Shown here: one piece after another, positions 22,326-32,710 of the stretch
Numbering within the stretch: the first letter of the stretch is position 1
Layout: every line of letters begins with the position of its first letter
Origin: Tachypleus tridentatus
Taxonomy: Eukaryota > Arthropoda > Merostomata > Xiphosura > Limulidae
Direction of reading: 5' to 3'
Length of the DNA: 64,000 nt
Assembly (NCBI RefSeq): GCF_004210375.1
Contig: NC_134834.1
Coordinates: 144,989,009-145,053,008, forward strand
The notes under the pieces: model-generated
Told to the model about the DNA's origin: nothing
The model's input: only the letters and a program-made list of their open reading frames with translations
Database searches by the model: none
Position numbers and translations under genes: made by a program

Positions 22326-24124
22326 AAGGAACATAAGAAAACAATTACTATAATTCATTTACGATTATCTGTATAACTGTCCAAAACTTAGCAAATAAAT
22401 GAGACATTTTTTATTCTTTTTGGCTTGTTATATTCTACTTTCCTTGAACACGGTTTTATTTAAGTTCTTATATTGGGATTCTTGTTTTAATTGATGGATT
22501 GAATTAATCGTATCCTTAATTATATCTGAAGATAAACTTTAACAACGTCAAATTGTCTTTACGAAACATCTATGTTACATCAATATTATAAATTGCATCT
22601 TATTCCCTTCAATTTGATTAACCATTGACCTACGATCAAGAAAAGACAAACAGGTCTAGACCTTTGTACAAACTGTCAACATCCATGCACCACCTGTTGA
22701 AATATCCTGTCCATAAGATAGTGAGGGACAGAAAAAGATAAACCAATATCCTCCACGCTTCTTATCGAAGGAATGGGAGCATACAAACCAAATTAGTTGT
22801 ACGCTATTGTTAATAACGTTCAAAAGCAATCACCAGATTAGTATATATACTGAGAAACCATAAAGTATTTTAGTCATACATTGATATAAAATTCATTCAA
22901 AGATTTATTGTGCTTGTATATATAAATATATATACGTATGCTTTCGCTCGCGCATGTGCGTGTAACAATAAGCAACAACACTATGTCGGGTGCTCAATAA
23001 ATGTGAGAAAAACGAATGATAGTCAAAAACAACTTTACGTTAATACACTGATAATGTGCTGCCATCTAGTGCATGTGTTAGTTAAGAGAAATAAGAAAAA
23101 CGTGTAGTTAACGTGTTTGTTTTATCAAACATTTTTTGAGCCCTAAGAGAAATGAACAGTTTACTAAGTTTAAATTATAAACAAAACCTTATGAGGAATT
23201 AAAATACGATAAAGTTAGCAAGTGCAGCTTTACTAAGGATCTTATTTTGACTGTTATTACTATGCTAAAATGTAAAAGTCCGAAAGGTTTTTTTTTAAAT
23301 ATATGATTATGGCTTACTGCTTACAATTCTAGTTCTGAAAATAAAAATAAATAATGATGTTTTCCCATAAAACGCAGTTTTGAAAATTAATGTAGTTACT
23401 AATAAACTTCCGATCGCAAACCATCAATTTATAATCAAAATTCATCTGATAATGAGTATAGTTAATTAAATATATTTCTCTTAATTATCAAAGTTATAAT
23501 GTGTTATTTCATCAGTTGGGTACCCAAACTGTTAACAATATTATCGATCATAAACCCAATAATATATTACGAGGTTCGTCCTGCTTAGAAGGTTAATGCT
23601 GGTCCTAAATCTGCATATTAATCTAACAATACGAATATCTCTAATAAAAGTTGAATAATGAAAAATAAATATATAAAACATTCTAACCAATACTGTTAAT
23701 GAAAATTACATTAATGACATATTAGATTATATCTCACTTACACAATTTACAGTCGTATATTTAGTGTTCGCTGAACATTTTAATATTATGTAGAAACCTC
23801 AGGTCAATATAAAAGATAACAAAACATTTACAAATACGATACAATGTCACGTAAAACAATAATTAATATATATTTTGTACCAAAATATTTGTTTATAAAA
23901 TAATATTTTACCACCATGTTCCAAACATCCAGTGTAAGGTTCCACTGTATGATTTATTTTGCAATAATCTGTACTTAATGAAAATGTTATAAAAACAAAC
24001 TCTATATTTTATAATTATCACAAATAATTAATACACGAAAACAGAAATTTGTTCTGCATGAGTAGAAAGCACTTTACTCATATAATGGTTATAATATTTT
24101 TACTGTTGTTTTTACTTATTTTAG
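22326..24124. other. AT-rich spacer
   Basis: No gene recognised. A CTCF-like motif GTGCTGCCATCTAGTG is at 23056-23071. The rest is low-complexity AT-rich DNA. Confidence 0.4.
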
Positions 24125-24283
24125 AGAGAAGCCTCATTTCGCTATCTGCTGTGTTCGTCGCAGAAAATCGAACATAAGATTTTAGCATTGCAAATCTGTA
24201 GGTTTACCACTGTTCATCAGGTTAATCGAACGCGGATTAAGCATTGCAAGTCTCTAGACTTACCGCTGTCCCACTGGTGGGCC
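24125..24283 (-). mobile_element. SINE family B relic with two head segments
   Basis: In reverse orientation, the head block (ATTTTAGCATTGCAAATCTG then GGTTTACCACTG) is followed by a second, better copy (ATTAAGCATTGCAAGTCTCT then AGACTTACCGCTGTCCCACT and GGTGGGCC). The tail is on the far side of the first. The head has therefore been duplicated, comparable with the stacked heads at 32.7 kb. Confidence 0.55.
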
Positions 24284-24554
24284 ATAATATTTTGATAATC
24301 AACAAAGATGGAATATTATTTTTCTACAATGTCAATGACAAACGTTTCGTGGGATATAAAATGCACTTCTAAATAAACATAATTAAACTATTGCTATAAT
24401 CTAAAATTAATCAATGGTTTAAGAAAACAAAAAAAAAGAAAAATTGACCCATAAGTTGATCAACTTTAAGAAGTTTTTCTTCTGGGTGTTTAATAAAATA
24501 TCTTACAGGCAAGCTCATGTCTATGATACACTTTTATTACTGAATACCAGTTAG

Positions 24555-25345
24555 ACGAGGTTTTAGTATTAGCGGATCTTTGTCACAGACTGACATTATT
24601 GAACACAGATAGCTTGGAAGAAAACAAACTGGATGTGGTTTTAATATTAGCTGATATCTATCACAGAGTGTTATTATTGAACACAGATAGCTAGAAAAAA
24701 AAACCAACTGGATGTGGTTTTGAAATTAGTGGATCTCTGTTACAGACTGGTATTATTAAACAGATACAGTTAAGAAGTAAACAAACTGGATGTGGTTTTA
24801 ATATTAGCGGATCTCTGTCACAGACTAGTATTATTGAATAGAGATAACTAAGAAGAAAACCAGCTAGATGTGGTTTTAATATTAGCTGAGCTCTGTCACA
24901 GACTAGTATTACTGAACACAGTTAGTTTGAAAGAAAACCGGTTGGACAGGTTTTAATATTAACTTATCTCTGTCACAGACTGGTACTATTGGATACAGAT
25001 AGCTAGGAAGAAAACCAACTGGATGTGGTTTTAAAATTAGTGGATCTCTGTTACAGACTGGTATTATTAAACAGAGACAGTTAAGAAGTAAACAAACTTG
25101 ATGTGGTTTTAATATTAGCGGATCTCTGTCACAGACTGGTATTATTGAATAAAGAAAGCTAAGAAAAAAGACAGCTAGATGTGGTTTTGATATTAACTGA
25201 GCTCTGTCACAGACTAGCATTATTGAACACAGTTAGTTTGGAAGAAAACCGGTCGGATGTGGTTTTAATATTAACTTATCTCTGTCAGAGATTGGTATTA
25301 TTGGATACAGATAGCTAGGAAGAAAACCAACTGGATGTGGTTTTT
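24555..25345. repeat. 78-bp satellite with four-unit higher-order structure
   Basis: GGATGTGG-type unit starts fall at about 24631, 24710, 24788, 24866, 24945, 25021, 25099, 25177, 25255 and 25333, giving 76-79-bp steps. Four variant types recur in the same order with a period of about 311 bp. Because 78 is divisible by three, the minus strand is open with a repeating VCDRDPLILKPH peptide; this is a by-product, with no start context or domain. Confidence 0.92.
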
Positions 25346-25442
25346 ATGCTAGATTAATTAATAGATCTTTATAACACACCATAACTGCTAAAAGACAGAC
25401 AAGAAAGTTAATAAAATTTGATTTTCTTTAATTTTAGAAGAA

Positions 25443-25570
25443 GTTGTTGTTGTTTTTTAATTAAGCACAAAGCTACACAATGGGCCATCTGTGCTCTCCC
25501 CACCACAGGTATCGAAATCCGGTTTTTAGCGTTGTAAGTCCGCAGACATACCGCTGAGCCACTGGGTGGC
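25443..25570 (-). mobile_element. SINE family C, full length with target duplication
   Basis: On the minus strand: GCCACCCAGTGGCTCAGCGG head, GGATTTCGATACC B-box region, then GTGGGGAGAGCACAGATGGC and the TTGTGTAGCTTTGTGCTTAA tail ending in GTT/AAC repeats. Flanks 25431-25442 and 25571-25582 are identical (ATTTTAGAAGAA). This is the reference C copy in the window. Confidence 0.9.
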
Positions 25571-25798
25571 ATTTTAGAAGAAAGCAACAACAAATAATTA
25601 GACAAGAAAATCTACATCGTTTTGGATATTTCATCTCTCGCAGTGACGTTCATGAAATATCCGTACGATACAAATAATGCATAAAATACAATAATACGCT
25701 GAAAGGAAGCCAAAATATAATTTTCCAAAATCATTTAACCTAATGTTTTGTATTAAGGATGAGAAATAGAATAGTGAACAAAACGACCATATATACAG

Positions 25799-26165
25799 TA
25801 GAGATTGCTGGTATGGGTATCGAAAAATTATTTGCAAAGCACAAACCAAATAACGTTTCCATCTCCTTAGGTCACCATCAGTTAACAATGAGATTAAAAA
25901 ACAACAACAGAGTAACGATAGCTGTAAGATTGCAGAGGACGTTGTTAATAGTTAACCTATTATATGGTAGTTAACATTAAGAAATAATTAGTGATCAATA
26001 AATGGTCACTTTTTCCAATTTCATTCTTAACCTGATGATGACCTAAGGAGATCGAAACGTCGTTGATTGTTCTGTGCTTTTCAAATACAAGTTTTCAATA
26101 CTCATATCAGCCTTCTCTACCACATATATTTATTTATTTCAAGCGGGTTCCTCGTCATCATGAAT
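25799..26165. repeat. Inverted pair of foldback ends with hammerhead-like cores
   Basis: About 100-bp arms at 25799-25895 and 26017-26120 are reverse complements with moderate divergence. The plus-strand core at 26032-26058 reads CTGATGATGACCTAAGGAGA then TCGAAACG, containing both CTGATGA and GAAAC elements of a hammerhead ribozyme. The minus-strand core at 25853-25881 has CTGATGG instead. The right copy continues into TTATTTCAAGCGGGTTCCTC and GTCATCA, shared with the 2.9-kb element. Confidence 0.6.
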
Positions 26166-26621
26166 CATTCCTAACTATATATATTACATGAATGACCTCT
26201 ATCGGTATTTTATGCAAACATCCTGTACTGGAGTTGTACTTTGGAGTCCAGATCACGTTTCCTAACAATAAACACTGTGGGATTTTTAATCGCCTCCTAT
26301 CCCCACGTAGGAACCACTAGTTCTTGTCAAAGTAAATCATGCAATACTGCCCACTTGTAGCTATCTTTTAGGTTCCCGGCTGTTATTACATTAACTAGAA
26401 TTAAACAGCATACGTATGTGTCAAAAAAATTAAGAGCAATTCCTACAACGATACTATAAGTTGAAATTATAGCTTTTACATGAAAAAGCAATAACAAATT
26501 TCTAACACGAACATTAGCCATTGTAATTACTGCGCATGCGTACATGTGTAACTACATTCGTCAGTACAAAAATTACCTTATATAATAATCTAGTGTACGA
26601 AACAAACATCAGTGCATTAAT
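26166..26621. other. Spacer without recognised features
   Basis: AT-rich; short minus-strand frames are hydrophobic but show no recognised domain. Nothing supported. Confidence 0.4.
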
Positions 26622-26940
26622 ATTATGGCCACTACAATACCTGCAATACAAATGAAACACAGTACTGGTCACTATAATACTTTTAATACAAACGCAAAAC
26701 AACAATGGCCATTAAAATACTTGCACTACAAGTGAAACATAACAATGGACACTAAAATAATTACACCACAAATGAAACACAACAATGAACACTAAAATAC
26801 TTACACTACAAATGAAACACAACAATGAACACTAAAATACACTACAAATGAAACACGACAGCGGTCATTATAATACTTGTACTACAAATCAAACACGACA
26901 GTGGTCACTACAATACTTGTACTACAAATGAAACACAACG
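26622..26940. repeat. 40-bp minisatellite, about eight copies
   Basis: The unit is AACAATGAACACTAAAATAC plus TTACACTACAAATGAAACAC, with variants GGTCACTATAATAC. One unit is shortened near 26830. Confidence 0.9.
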
Positions 26941-27062
26941 AATAGCTGAACGAACTTTCACATAACAAACAACTGCAGAGTACAGGTTAAATGTCCTACT
27001 AGTCATAAGTAGTCTCCAAGTGGATAGGATGTACATAGCCCACTGAGTATGTTTGGAATAAC

Positions 27063-27141
27063 GTGTGTGTGTTTGTGTTTTTCTTGTAGCAAAGCCACAT
27101 CGGGCTATCTGCTCAGCCCACCGAGGGGGAATTTCGAATAA
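27063..27141 (-). mobile_element. SINE family B, truncated
   Basis: A GT-rich tract then TTTTTCTTGTAGCAAAGCCA, CATCGGGCTATCTGCTCAGC and CCACCGAGGGGGAATTTCGA, matching the 3' half of B in reverse. The A-box half of the head is missing. Confidence 0.85.
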
Positions 27142-27597
27142 CAAAAACAACAATTCTAAGTAATATTTTATACGTAGCTAGCTACCTTACCGATGAGTGC
27201 TCCTTATTTCTTTAGTGTGTGTGTGAATAATTTTGTACTTTATTAAAACAGAAGTAATGCAATGGTTCCAATTAAGTGGTACTCATAATCAATCCAAAGT
27301 GTAACAAAGTGCTAAAATAGCCACTAAAAATGCTCCAAATGATAAATTTCAATACATCTTTTTGTCACCTACTACTACACGTGTTATCAAAGAATAACTT
27401 CCTTCAACACTATAAACTGAATTATTAGAAGTTAATTAATATAGATACCGTATGGCCATCTTTCAATCAGTTTCTTTGTTCTTTACAAATGTTTTTATTA
27501 TTTATACGTCTTGTTAAATAACTCGTTTTTTTGTTTTGTATCTTGATAATGTTAAGTTATTAGAAATCAACTTACTATCGTATAATGTAGTTCTATT
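27142..27597. other. Spacer without recognised features
   Basis: AT-rich; nothing supported. Confidence 0.4.
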
Positions 27598-27817
27598 GTT
27601 TGTTTATTTTTCACTTTTGTGTAAAGCTACACGACGGCTATCTGCGCTAGCCGCCTCTAATTTAGCTGTGTAAGACTAGAGGGAAGGCAGCTAGTCATCC
27701 CTACCAACCACTAACTCTTGGGCTACTCTCTTACCATCGAATAGTGGGATTTAAAGAGCGAGGTATGACTCTCAGATTACGGGTCAAACACCCTAACCGC
27801 CTGGCCATGCCGAGCCC
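27598..27817 (-). mobile_element. SINE family A with internal deletion
   Basis: Tail and 3' half are well kept. The segment between GTGGGATT and the head (GAGCGAGGTATGACTCTCAG) is missing, so the B-box region has been partly lost. The head GGGCTCGGCATGGCCAGGCG is present on the minus strand. Confidence 0.88.
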
Positions 27818-27870
27818 TATACTTCTGTTGATGTTTAAAATAGTTTAAATTTTTATCCTACCCTTCCTAT

Positions 27871-28006
27871 CTATTCGTTGGTAAAAGAGTAGTCCGAGCG
27901 TTGGCTGTGGGTGGTGATGACTAGCTGCCTTCCCTCTAGTCTTACACTGCTAAATTAGGAACAGCTAGTGCAGATAGCCCTCGTTTTGCTTTGCGCGAAA
28001 TTCAAA
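27871..28006 (+). mobile_element. SINE family A, 3' half
   Basis: Starts at CTATTCGTTGGTAAAAGAGT and runs to GCGCGAAATTCAAAT. The head is absent. It lies 54 bp from the preceding copy in opposite orientation. Confidence 0.9.
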
Positions 28007-28119
28007 TTTCAATTTTATTTAACCACTATATGGCTATCATAATTTGTTTAACTCCCAAACTTTCATCTTGAAACATTCTCGTTTCAGAGTTATTGGTTTG
28101 ATCAATATGCTTGGTTCTT

Positions 28120-28195
28120 TGTACAGGTTTGAACCTGAGACTTTCGGTGACCTAAAAAACAGTTGGCATACTGCCTAGTTAAGCTATACGATCAG
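28120..28195 (-). mobile_element. tRNA-like fragment
   Basis: On the minus strand, TATAGCTTAACTAGGCAGTA resembles an A box and AGGTTCAAACCTG a B box at tRNA-like spacing. The stems do not form a clean cloverleaf by eye, so it is more likely a SINE head or tRNA pseudogene than a functional tRNA. Confidence 0.4.
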
Positions 28196-28489
28196 TATAA
28201 GATATAAAAATTCTGCAGTTCTAAAAATCATAATGTCAAAAGCTGACCTGTCATACATCATCGCAGCTGACTTTGTACATGGTTATAACCTCACATTATC
28301 AATTACATAAACAGGAAAATCGGAAACTTCAGAAATAAGTTTATACGTTTTAAATCTTCTCCAAATAAAATACTCAATGACAGAAACTCAATGACGAATC
28401 AAACTTTACCCTTTTTTGGTAGAGGCGGTAGAAGAAAGATTTGTTAAAAAAAAAAAGCCTCAAATAATTCGTACCCTCTTGTGTGGTCC

Positions 28490-28925
28490 AAGATGTCTAG
28501 GTCTTTAGTGGTGAAGTCATACTTTGTGACATGTTTTACAAACATATTATGGTTCCTGTGGCCCCTCTAAAAGGAAGATTATTTCTCATTAAATGTATTA
28601 AACAATGAAAACAACTACCTTCAAGACGACAATGTTACAACCCACAGTAGCCAGATTATGTTTTCATATTTTGAGAAACATGGTGGAGACTTCCTGAGAA
28701 TGTTCTGATCTTGGAAAATGCCTGATTAACCCAACTGAGCACCTGTGAGATGAACTTGAGAGACGCGCCCATCATCATGATCTTCTGCTCATCTTGCTTC
28801 ACGAATTGCGCATAATATTAAGGACTAAATGGGAAGAATCTTCCAGGACATCGTCGAGCATTTTCTGGATTGTATGTCACGTATCATAACTGTTATATTG
28901 AAAACGTTACCCAACGTAATATTAT
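28490..28925 (+). pseudogene. Tc1-type transposase relic
   Basis: Plus-strand fragments match the C-terminal half of Tc1 transposases in order. DDNVTTHSSQIMFSYFEKHG corresponds to the region around the second catalytic Asp (family form QDNAPCHTA). A worn NSPDLNPIEHLW-like stretch follows, then GRIFQDIVEHFLDCMSR corresponds to the terminal helix. There are several stops and frame changes. No terminal inverted repeats were found, so only a decayed internal piece remains. No function is expected. Confidence 0.65.
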
Positions 28926-29036
28926 GTATAGTTTCTTAAAGAAACCAGATCCTGTTGTATCATAAGACTTAAAGGGTCAACAACAAAGTCAACACGTGCA
29001 TAGGTGCTGCCTTGTTGCATTCTCTCTTTACCCATT

Positions 29037-29352
29037 AAGTAATAACAGATGAATCAGTTACATCATTAACTTTTATCCGATTCAGCGACAATTATAACAA
29101 ATTAATCAGTTACATCATTAACTTTTATCCGGTTCAGAGACAATTGTAACAAATTAATAAGTGACGTCATGATCTTTCATCCGGTTCAGGAATTATTATA
29201 ACAGACGAATCCGTGACGTAATTAATTCTTATTCCGTCCAAGAACTATTATAACATATTAATCCGTGACGTCATTAACTCTTATCAGGTTCAGGAACTAT
29301 TATAACAGATTAAGCCGTGATGCCATTAACTCTTATCCGGTTCATGGGCAAT
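29037..29352. repeat. Minisatellite of about 55 bp, six copies
   Basis: The unit has TTAATCCGTGACGTCATTAA, CTCTTATCCGGTTCAG and GAACTATTATAACA. The TGACGTCA core within it is the palindromic CRE/ATF-type sequence, intact in some units and altered in others. Confidence 0.88.
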
Positions 29353-29673
29353 TAGGCAAGATCTATCGACATTGAGTAAATCGATACACGGAAGAAAAAC
29401 TGAATTGTTTTTTTTATTGGATTTTACTAAAAAGGGTTACATGACGTTCCTCAAGAAAGTTTCTGTCGTATACAATAGCTCTTTACGTAATAAATTATTT
29501 GTAATCACCATGCCACAGTACCAGCCAATAATTTATAAAAAAAACAACACTAACGGCAGATGCGAATTACCCTGTATATGGGCAACCAAAGAATAGAATG
29601 CTTTTGAAATCGGGATGTTTTGTAATGAAGTTTTTATTTTCCAAGTTTAATGTCATTACATCAGTTTGGATGG

Positions 29674-29946
29674 TTTTGTTTTTTTTTAATTTCGCACAAA
29701 GCTACACGAAATCTGTCTGTGCTATCCGTCCCTAATTTAGCAGTGTAAAACTAGAGGGAAAGCAGCTAGTCATCACCACCCAACGCCAACTTTGATGTTG
29801 GGTTACCTTTTACCAAAGAATAGTGGGATTGACCTTCACATTATAACGTTTCCTGAAAAGGCGAACATGTTCATGATGGGGATTTGAACCTGCGACTCGC
29901 AGTTTGTGAGTAAAGCGCCTCTAATTATCAGGCCATGCCAGAGCCG
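29674..29946 (-). mobile_element. SINE family A, full length, diverged
   Basis: All blocks are present in reverse (tail AATTTCGCACAAAGCTACAC to head CAGGCCATGCCAGAGCCGGG). A small duplication gives ACTTTGATGTTGGGTTACC in the middle, and the B-box complement is shortened. Confidence 0.88.
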
Positions 29947-30360
29947 GGTGGGTCAGATTCTGTGTAACATGCGTTTTCTTCAACAGTCTCCATCTGCCCA
30001 CATCGTCCAATTGTTCAATTCTGTGACTACACTTTGAATTCGTTCTTTGTTTAAATACATGCTATTTGTTCCTTCCTTGAATATTCTGGCTTAAAAGTAT
30101 ACCAGATATATTTACCGTAACTTCATTTTTCACTTCAGTAGCAGTTACTTGACCATAGAACGGGAAATCAGGTCTTCGAAGTAATTGCATATAAAATCAA
30201 ACTAGGCTTAGCGACGTCATGGACTTGCCGGCTTCCAGTGTGGAAATTCGTCGCGTTTCAATGGCAAAAAATTAATTTAGCCATATCTTGAAAATTACAA
30301 AACCAATTGCCAAAAAAATTTAATAGCGTTTCCCTTCACATCAAACACTTATTTATTGTC
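29947..30360. other. Spacer without recognised features
   Basis: No gene or repeat family supported. Confidence 0.4.
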
Positions 30361-30603
30361 TGTTTGTTTGTTTAGAATTTCGCACAAAGCTACAGGAGGG
30401 CTATCTACGCTAGTCACCCCTAATTCACATTGTAAAATTAGAATGAAAGCAGCTAGTCACCACCACCAACCGCCAGCTCTTCGGTTACTCTTTACCAACG
30501 AATAGTGGAATTGATCTAACACAATAACGCTCCTACGGCTGAAAGGGCGAGCATGTGGGTGTGACGGGGATTAGAGCACCCTCGCCACCTGGCCATGTTT
30601 GGC
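30361..30603 (-). mobile_element. SINE family A with damaged head
   Basis: The 3' half is good; the anticodon-to-B-box region is shortened (GGGGATTAGAGCACCCTCGC). Flanks TTATTTATTGTCTG and CTATTCATTGTTTG suggest an imperfect target duplication. Confidence 0.88.
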
Positions 30604-31109
30604 CTATTCATTGTTTGTGAAAATAATAGTTCATTCTCCTTTAAGTTACAAGTACACTCTTCATCGACTGAAAATCAAAAGGTTTTTACTGCGAAGAATA
30701 ACAAACGTTTAATGATAAACGTAAAGAAACGTATAATTATATCAGTTATAGAAAATACGTAACTATTTTTCAGAATGTACAATCCATTATCAAATAAATT
30801 TAATTTTAAGTGAACGAAGAAAAAGTACTTAGAGGAAAAAAGTATTATTTGAAACAAGAACAACTGTTCTGATTGGGAAAACTTCAACCCTTTAAATAAA
30901 TCAGAAGATGCAACAATGCTAGAAGAGCGAAAAGTAAAATTCGAAAGAGATCTGTGTATCTTATAAAGTAAGAAAGTTTTAACATTGAAATCATAAAAAT
31001 AATAATGTTCTCAATCGGTATTACTGGAACGTTGGGTAACTAATTAAGAGAGATAAATTAAGAAAAGAGTTGAAATGGTAAATTATTAAAAGAAATTAAT
31101 TAATTGTTA
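30604..31109. other. AT-rich spacer
   Basis: A-rich; nothing supported. Confidence 0.4.
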
Positions 31110-31515
31110 ACTGGAGGAACACTCAGTGGAGTACATACCTCCGCCAAGCAGCTTCATTCATAATCAGCCCTATAAAAAACCAAAAAAAGATAATATGCCC
31201 GTATATTCGTTGTTGTCAACGGACAATGATCTTTATTGGGAAGACAGTAAGGAATAATATTCAAAATATTCTACATCAATTTTTTTCAAAATCCAATCAT
31301 TTTTGACCGAGTTATAAAGAACAAATAGTGTGAAAAATCGGTCTCCATATTAACAAACAATGAATTTTTGGATTTTCGTGACCTTGACCCTCTTAAAACT
31401 AATTACTTCTAAGTTGGATCAAGTGTACGTCAATTTTCGTCCTCATCCATTCAACCGTTTCTAGAGATCTACAAACACAGGGGTGAAAAAATAACCATCG
31501 GCGGCGGAGGTAATA
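31110..31515 (-). repeat. Dispersed repeat with CCTCCGCC / GGCGGAGG ends
   Basis: The left end has TACATACCTCCGCCAAGCAG and the right end has CGGCGGCGGAGGTAATAAA, forming short inverted termini. Inside, TTTTCGTGACCTTGACCCTC and AACCGTTTCTAGAGATCTAC match the style of a non-coding repeat widespread in invertebrates (GTGACCTTGACC, then a TTGAGTTAT-like hinge). From memory only; the family name is not asserted. Orientation is uncertain. Confidence 0.55.
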
Positions 31516-31537
31516 AAAAGTAGAGCATTGCTTTAAA

Positions 31538-31599
31538 TAAATGGTCAATTCATTTTATGAATATATAATAGGTTACTAATAAAATGAATTGACCATTTA
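31538..31599. repeat. Perfect 21-bp inverted repeat with 20-nt loop
   Basis: Arms 31538-31558 and 31579-31599 are exact reverse complements (core AAATGGTCAATTCATTTTAT). The loop is AT-rich and itself contains AATATATAATAGG. It lies just outside the preceding repeat. Confidence 0.95.
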
Positions 31600-31682
31600 G
31601 ATCCCATACTGATATAATTCGTTCTTTTAATACCTGAATACATGCGTCATAAAGCACTTCTATGACACGAGTATCATTTTTT

Positions 31683-31920
31683 GTGAAACAAAATATAACC
31701 TTTAGTAATTACTGCACGTGACTTCTCGATGAAACAAACTACAACCTGTACTAATTAATACGGGTGAGTTCTAAATGAAACAGAATAAAAACTGTAATAA
31801 TTAGTACGCATGACCTTTAGTGTGAAACGAAATATAGACAGTGGTGATTATTGTACATAATTTCTGGTGTCAGATAAAATACAATTTTTTAAGACATAGA
31901 GTACGTGAAGTCTGGTGAAA
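31683..31920 (+). repeat. Minisatellite of 46-48 bp, about five copies
   Basis: Units begin TGAAACAAAATATAACCTTT and end with a GTGACTTCTGGTG-like block. Degenerate toward the right. Confidence 0.8.
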
Positions 31921-32660
31921 CAACGTGGCTGGCGGTTAATGATGCAAATAAGACACTTAATCAGGAAAATACACTGAACGTAAAACGCTATTTTAGCTAT
32001 TCTAAACAGAGAAACAACTGATTTTTGAGGCCTGTATTTTTTTTTCTTGTCGACTTAGTTCTAGATCTTCTTTGATAAAAACATGCTAAAAATTGCTTTG
32101 TCCTACAAATTTTCAGTAAATTGTTTTGTTTCTTCGCCTGGGTGTTCTTAATTATCGACCCAAATAGTGATTTTGTGTGATTATTACAGAATATAATTTT
32201 TTTTTTAATACTAAGTCTCACAAGTTGTCGTTACGGCTTCTGTAATATAATATCTACAAACTGGTTTTGTTTCGACAGGTGTCAAGCATTTATTGAATTA
32301 AATACACGTTATAAAATTTTAGAAGGTGCAATAAAACAATTATGTTTACAATCATAGCATTTAGGTATGTACACTACTTTATATACTTGTAGGTTCGACT
32401 AGTTCAAGTTGTTTCTGTTTTAGCGCAACGCTGAATATTATCGTTTAAGTCTCCAAACTTACCGCTTCACTGGGAGAATGTCAGATTGAATGACGTAATT
32501 ATGACTATTCAGGCGTGCCAGTGTAATGCTCACAATGTGTGTATTGCAAACTAATTTGAACGAATGTATACATTTTAACATAAAGCAGTATTGACTATAT
32601 TACTGCAATGGGTATTTCTCTCTCGAGTACAACCATGGGCACAAATATATATATATATAT
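31921..32660. other. AT-rich spacer
   Basis: A possible B/C head remnant is at 32430-32478 (TTTAAGTCTCCAAACTTACC then GCTTCACTGGG). Otherwise nothing supported. Confidence 0.4.
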
Positions 32661-32710
32661 CTTCCTCTAAAGCATTTACCATGAGCATACATATTATCTC
32701 CTTCTACGTG

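Noticed and set aside
24909..25220. 103-residue minus-strand frame with repeated VCDRDPLILKPH peptide
   Set aside because: It lies wholly in the 78-bp satellite, whose unit is a multiple of three. There is no start context or domain.
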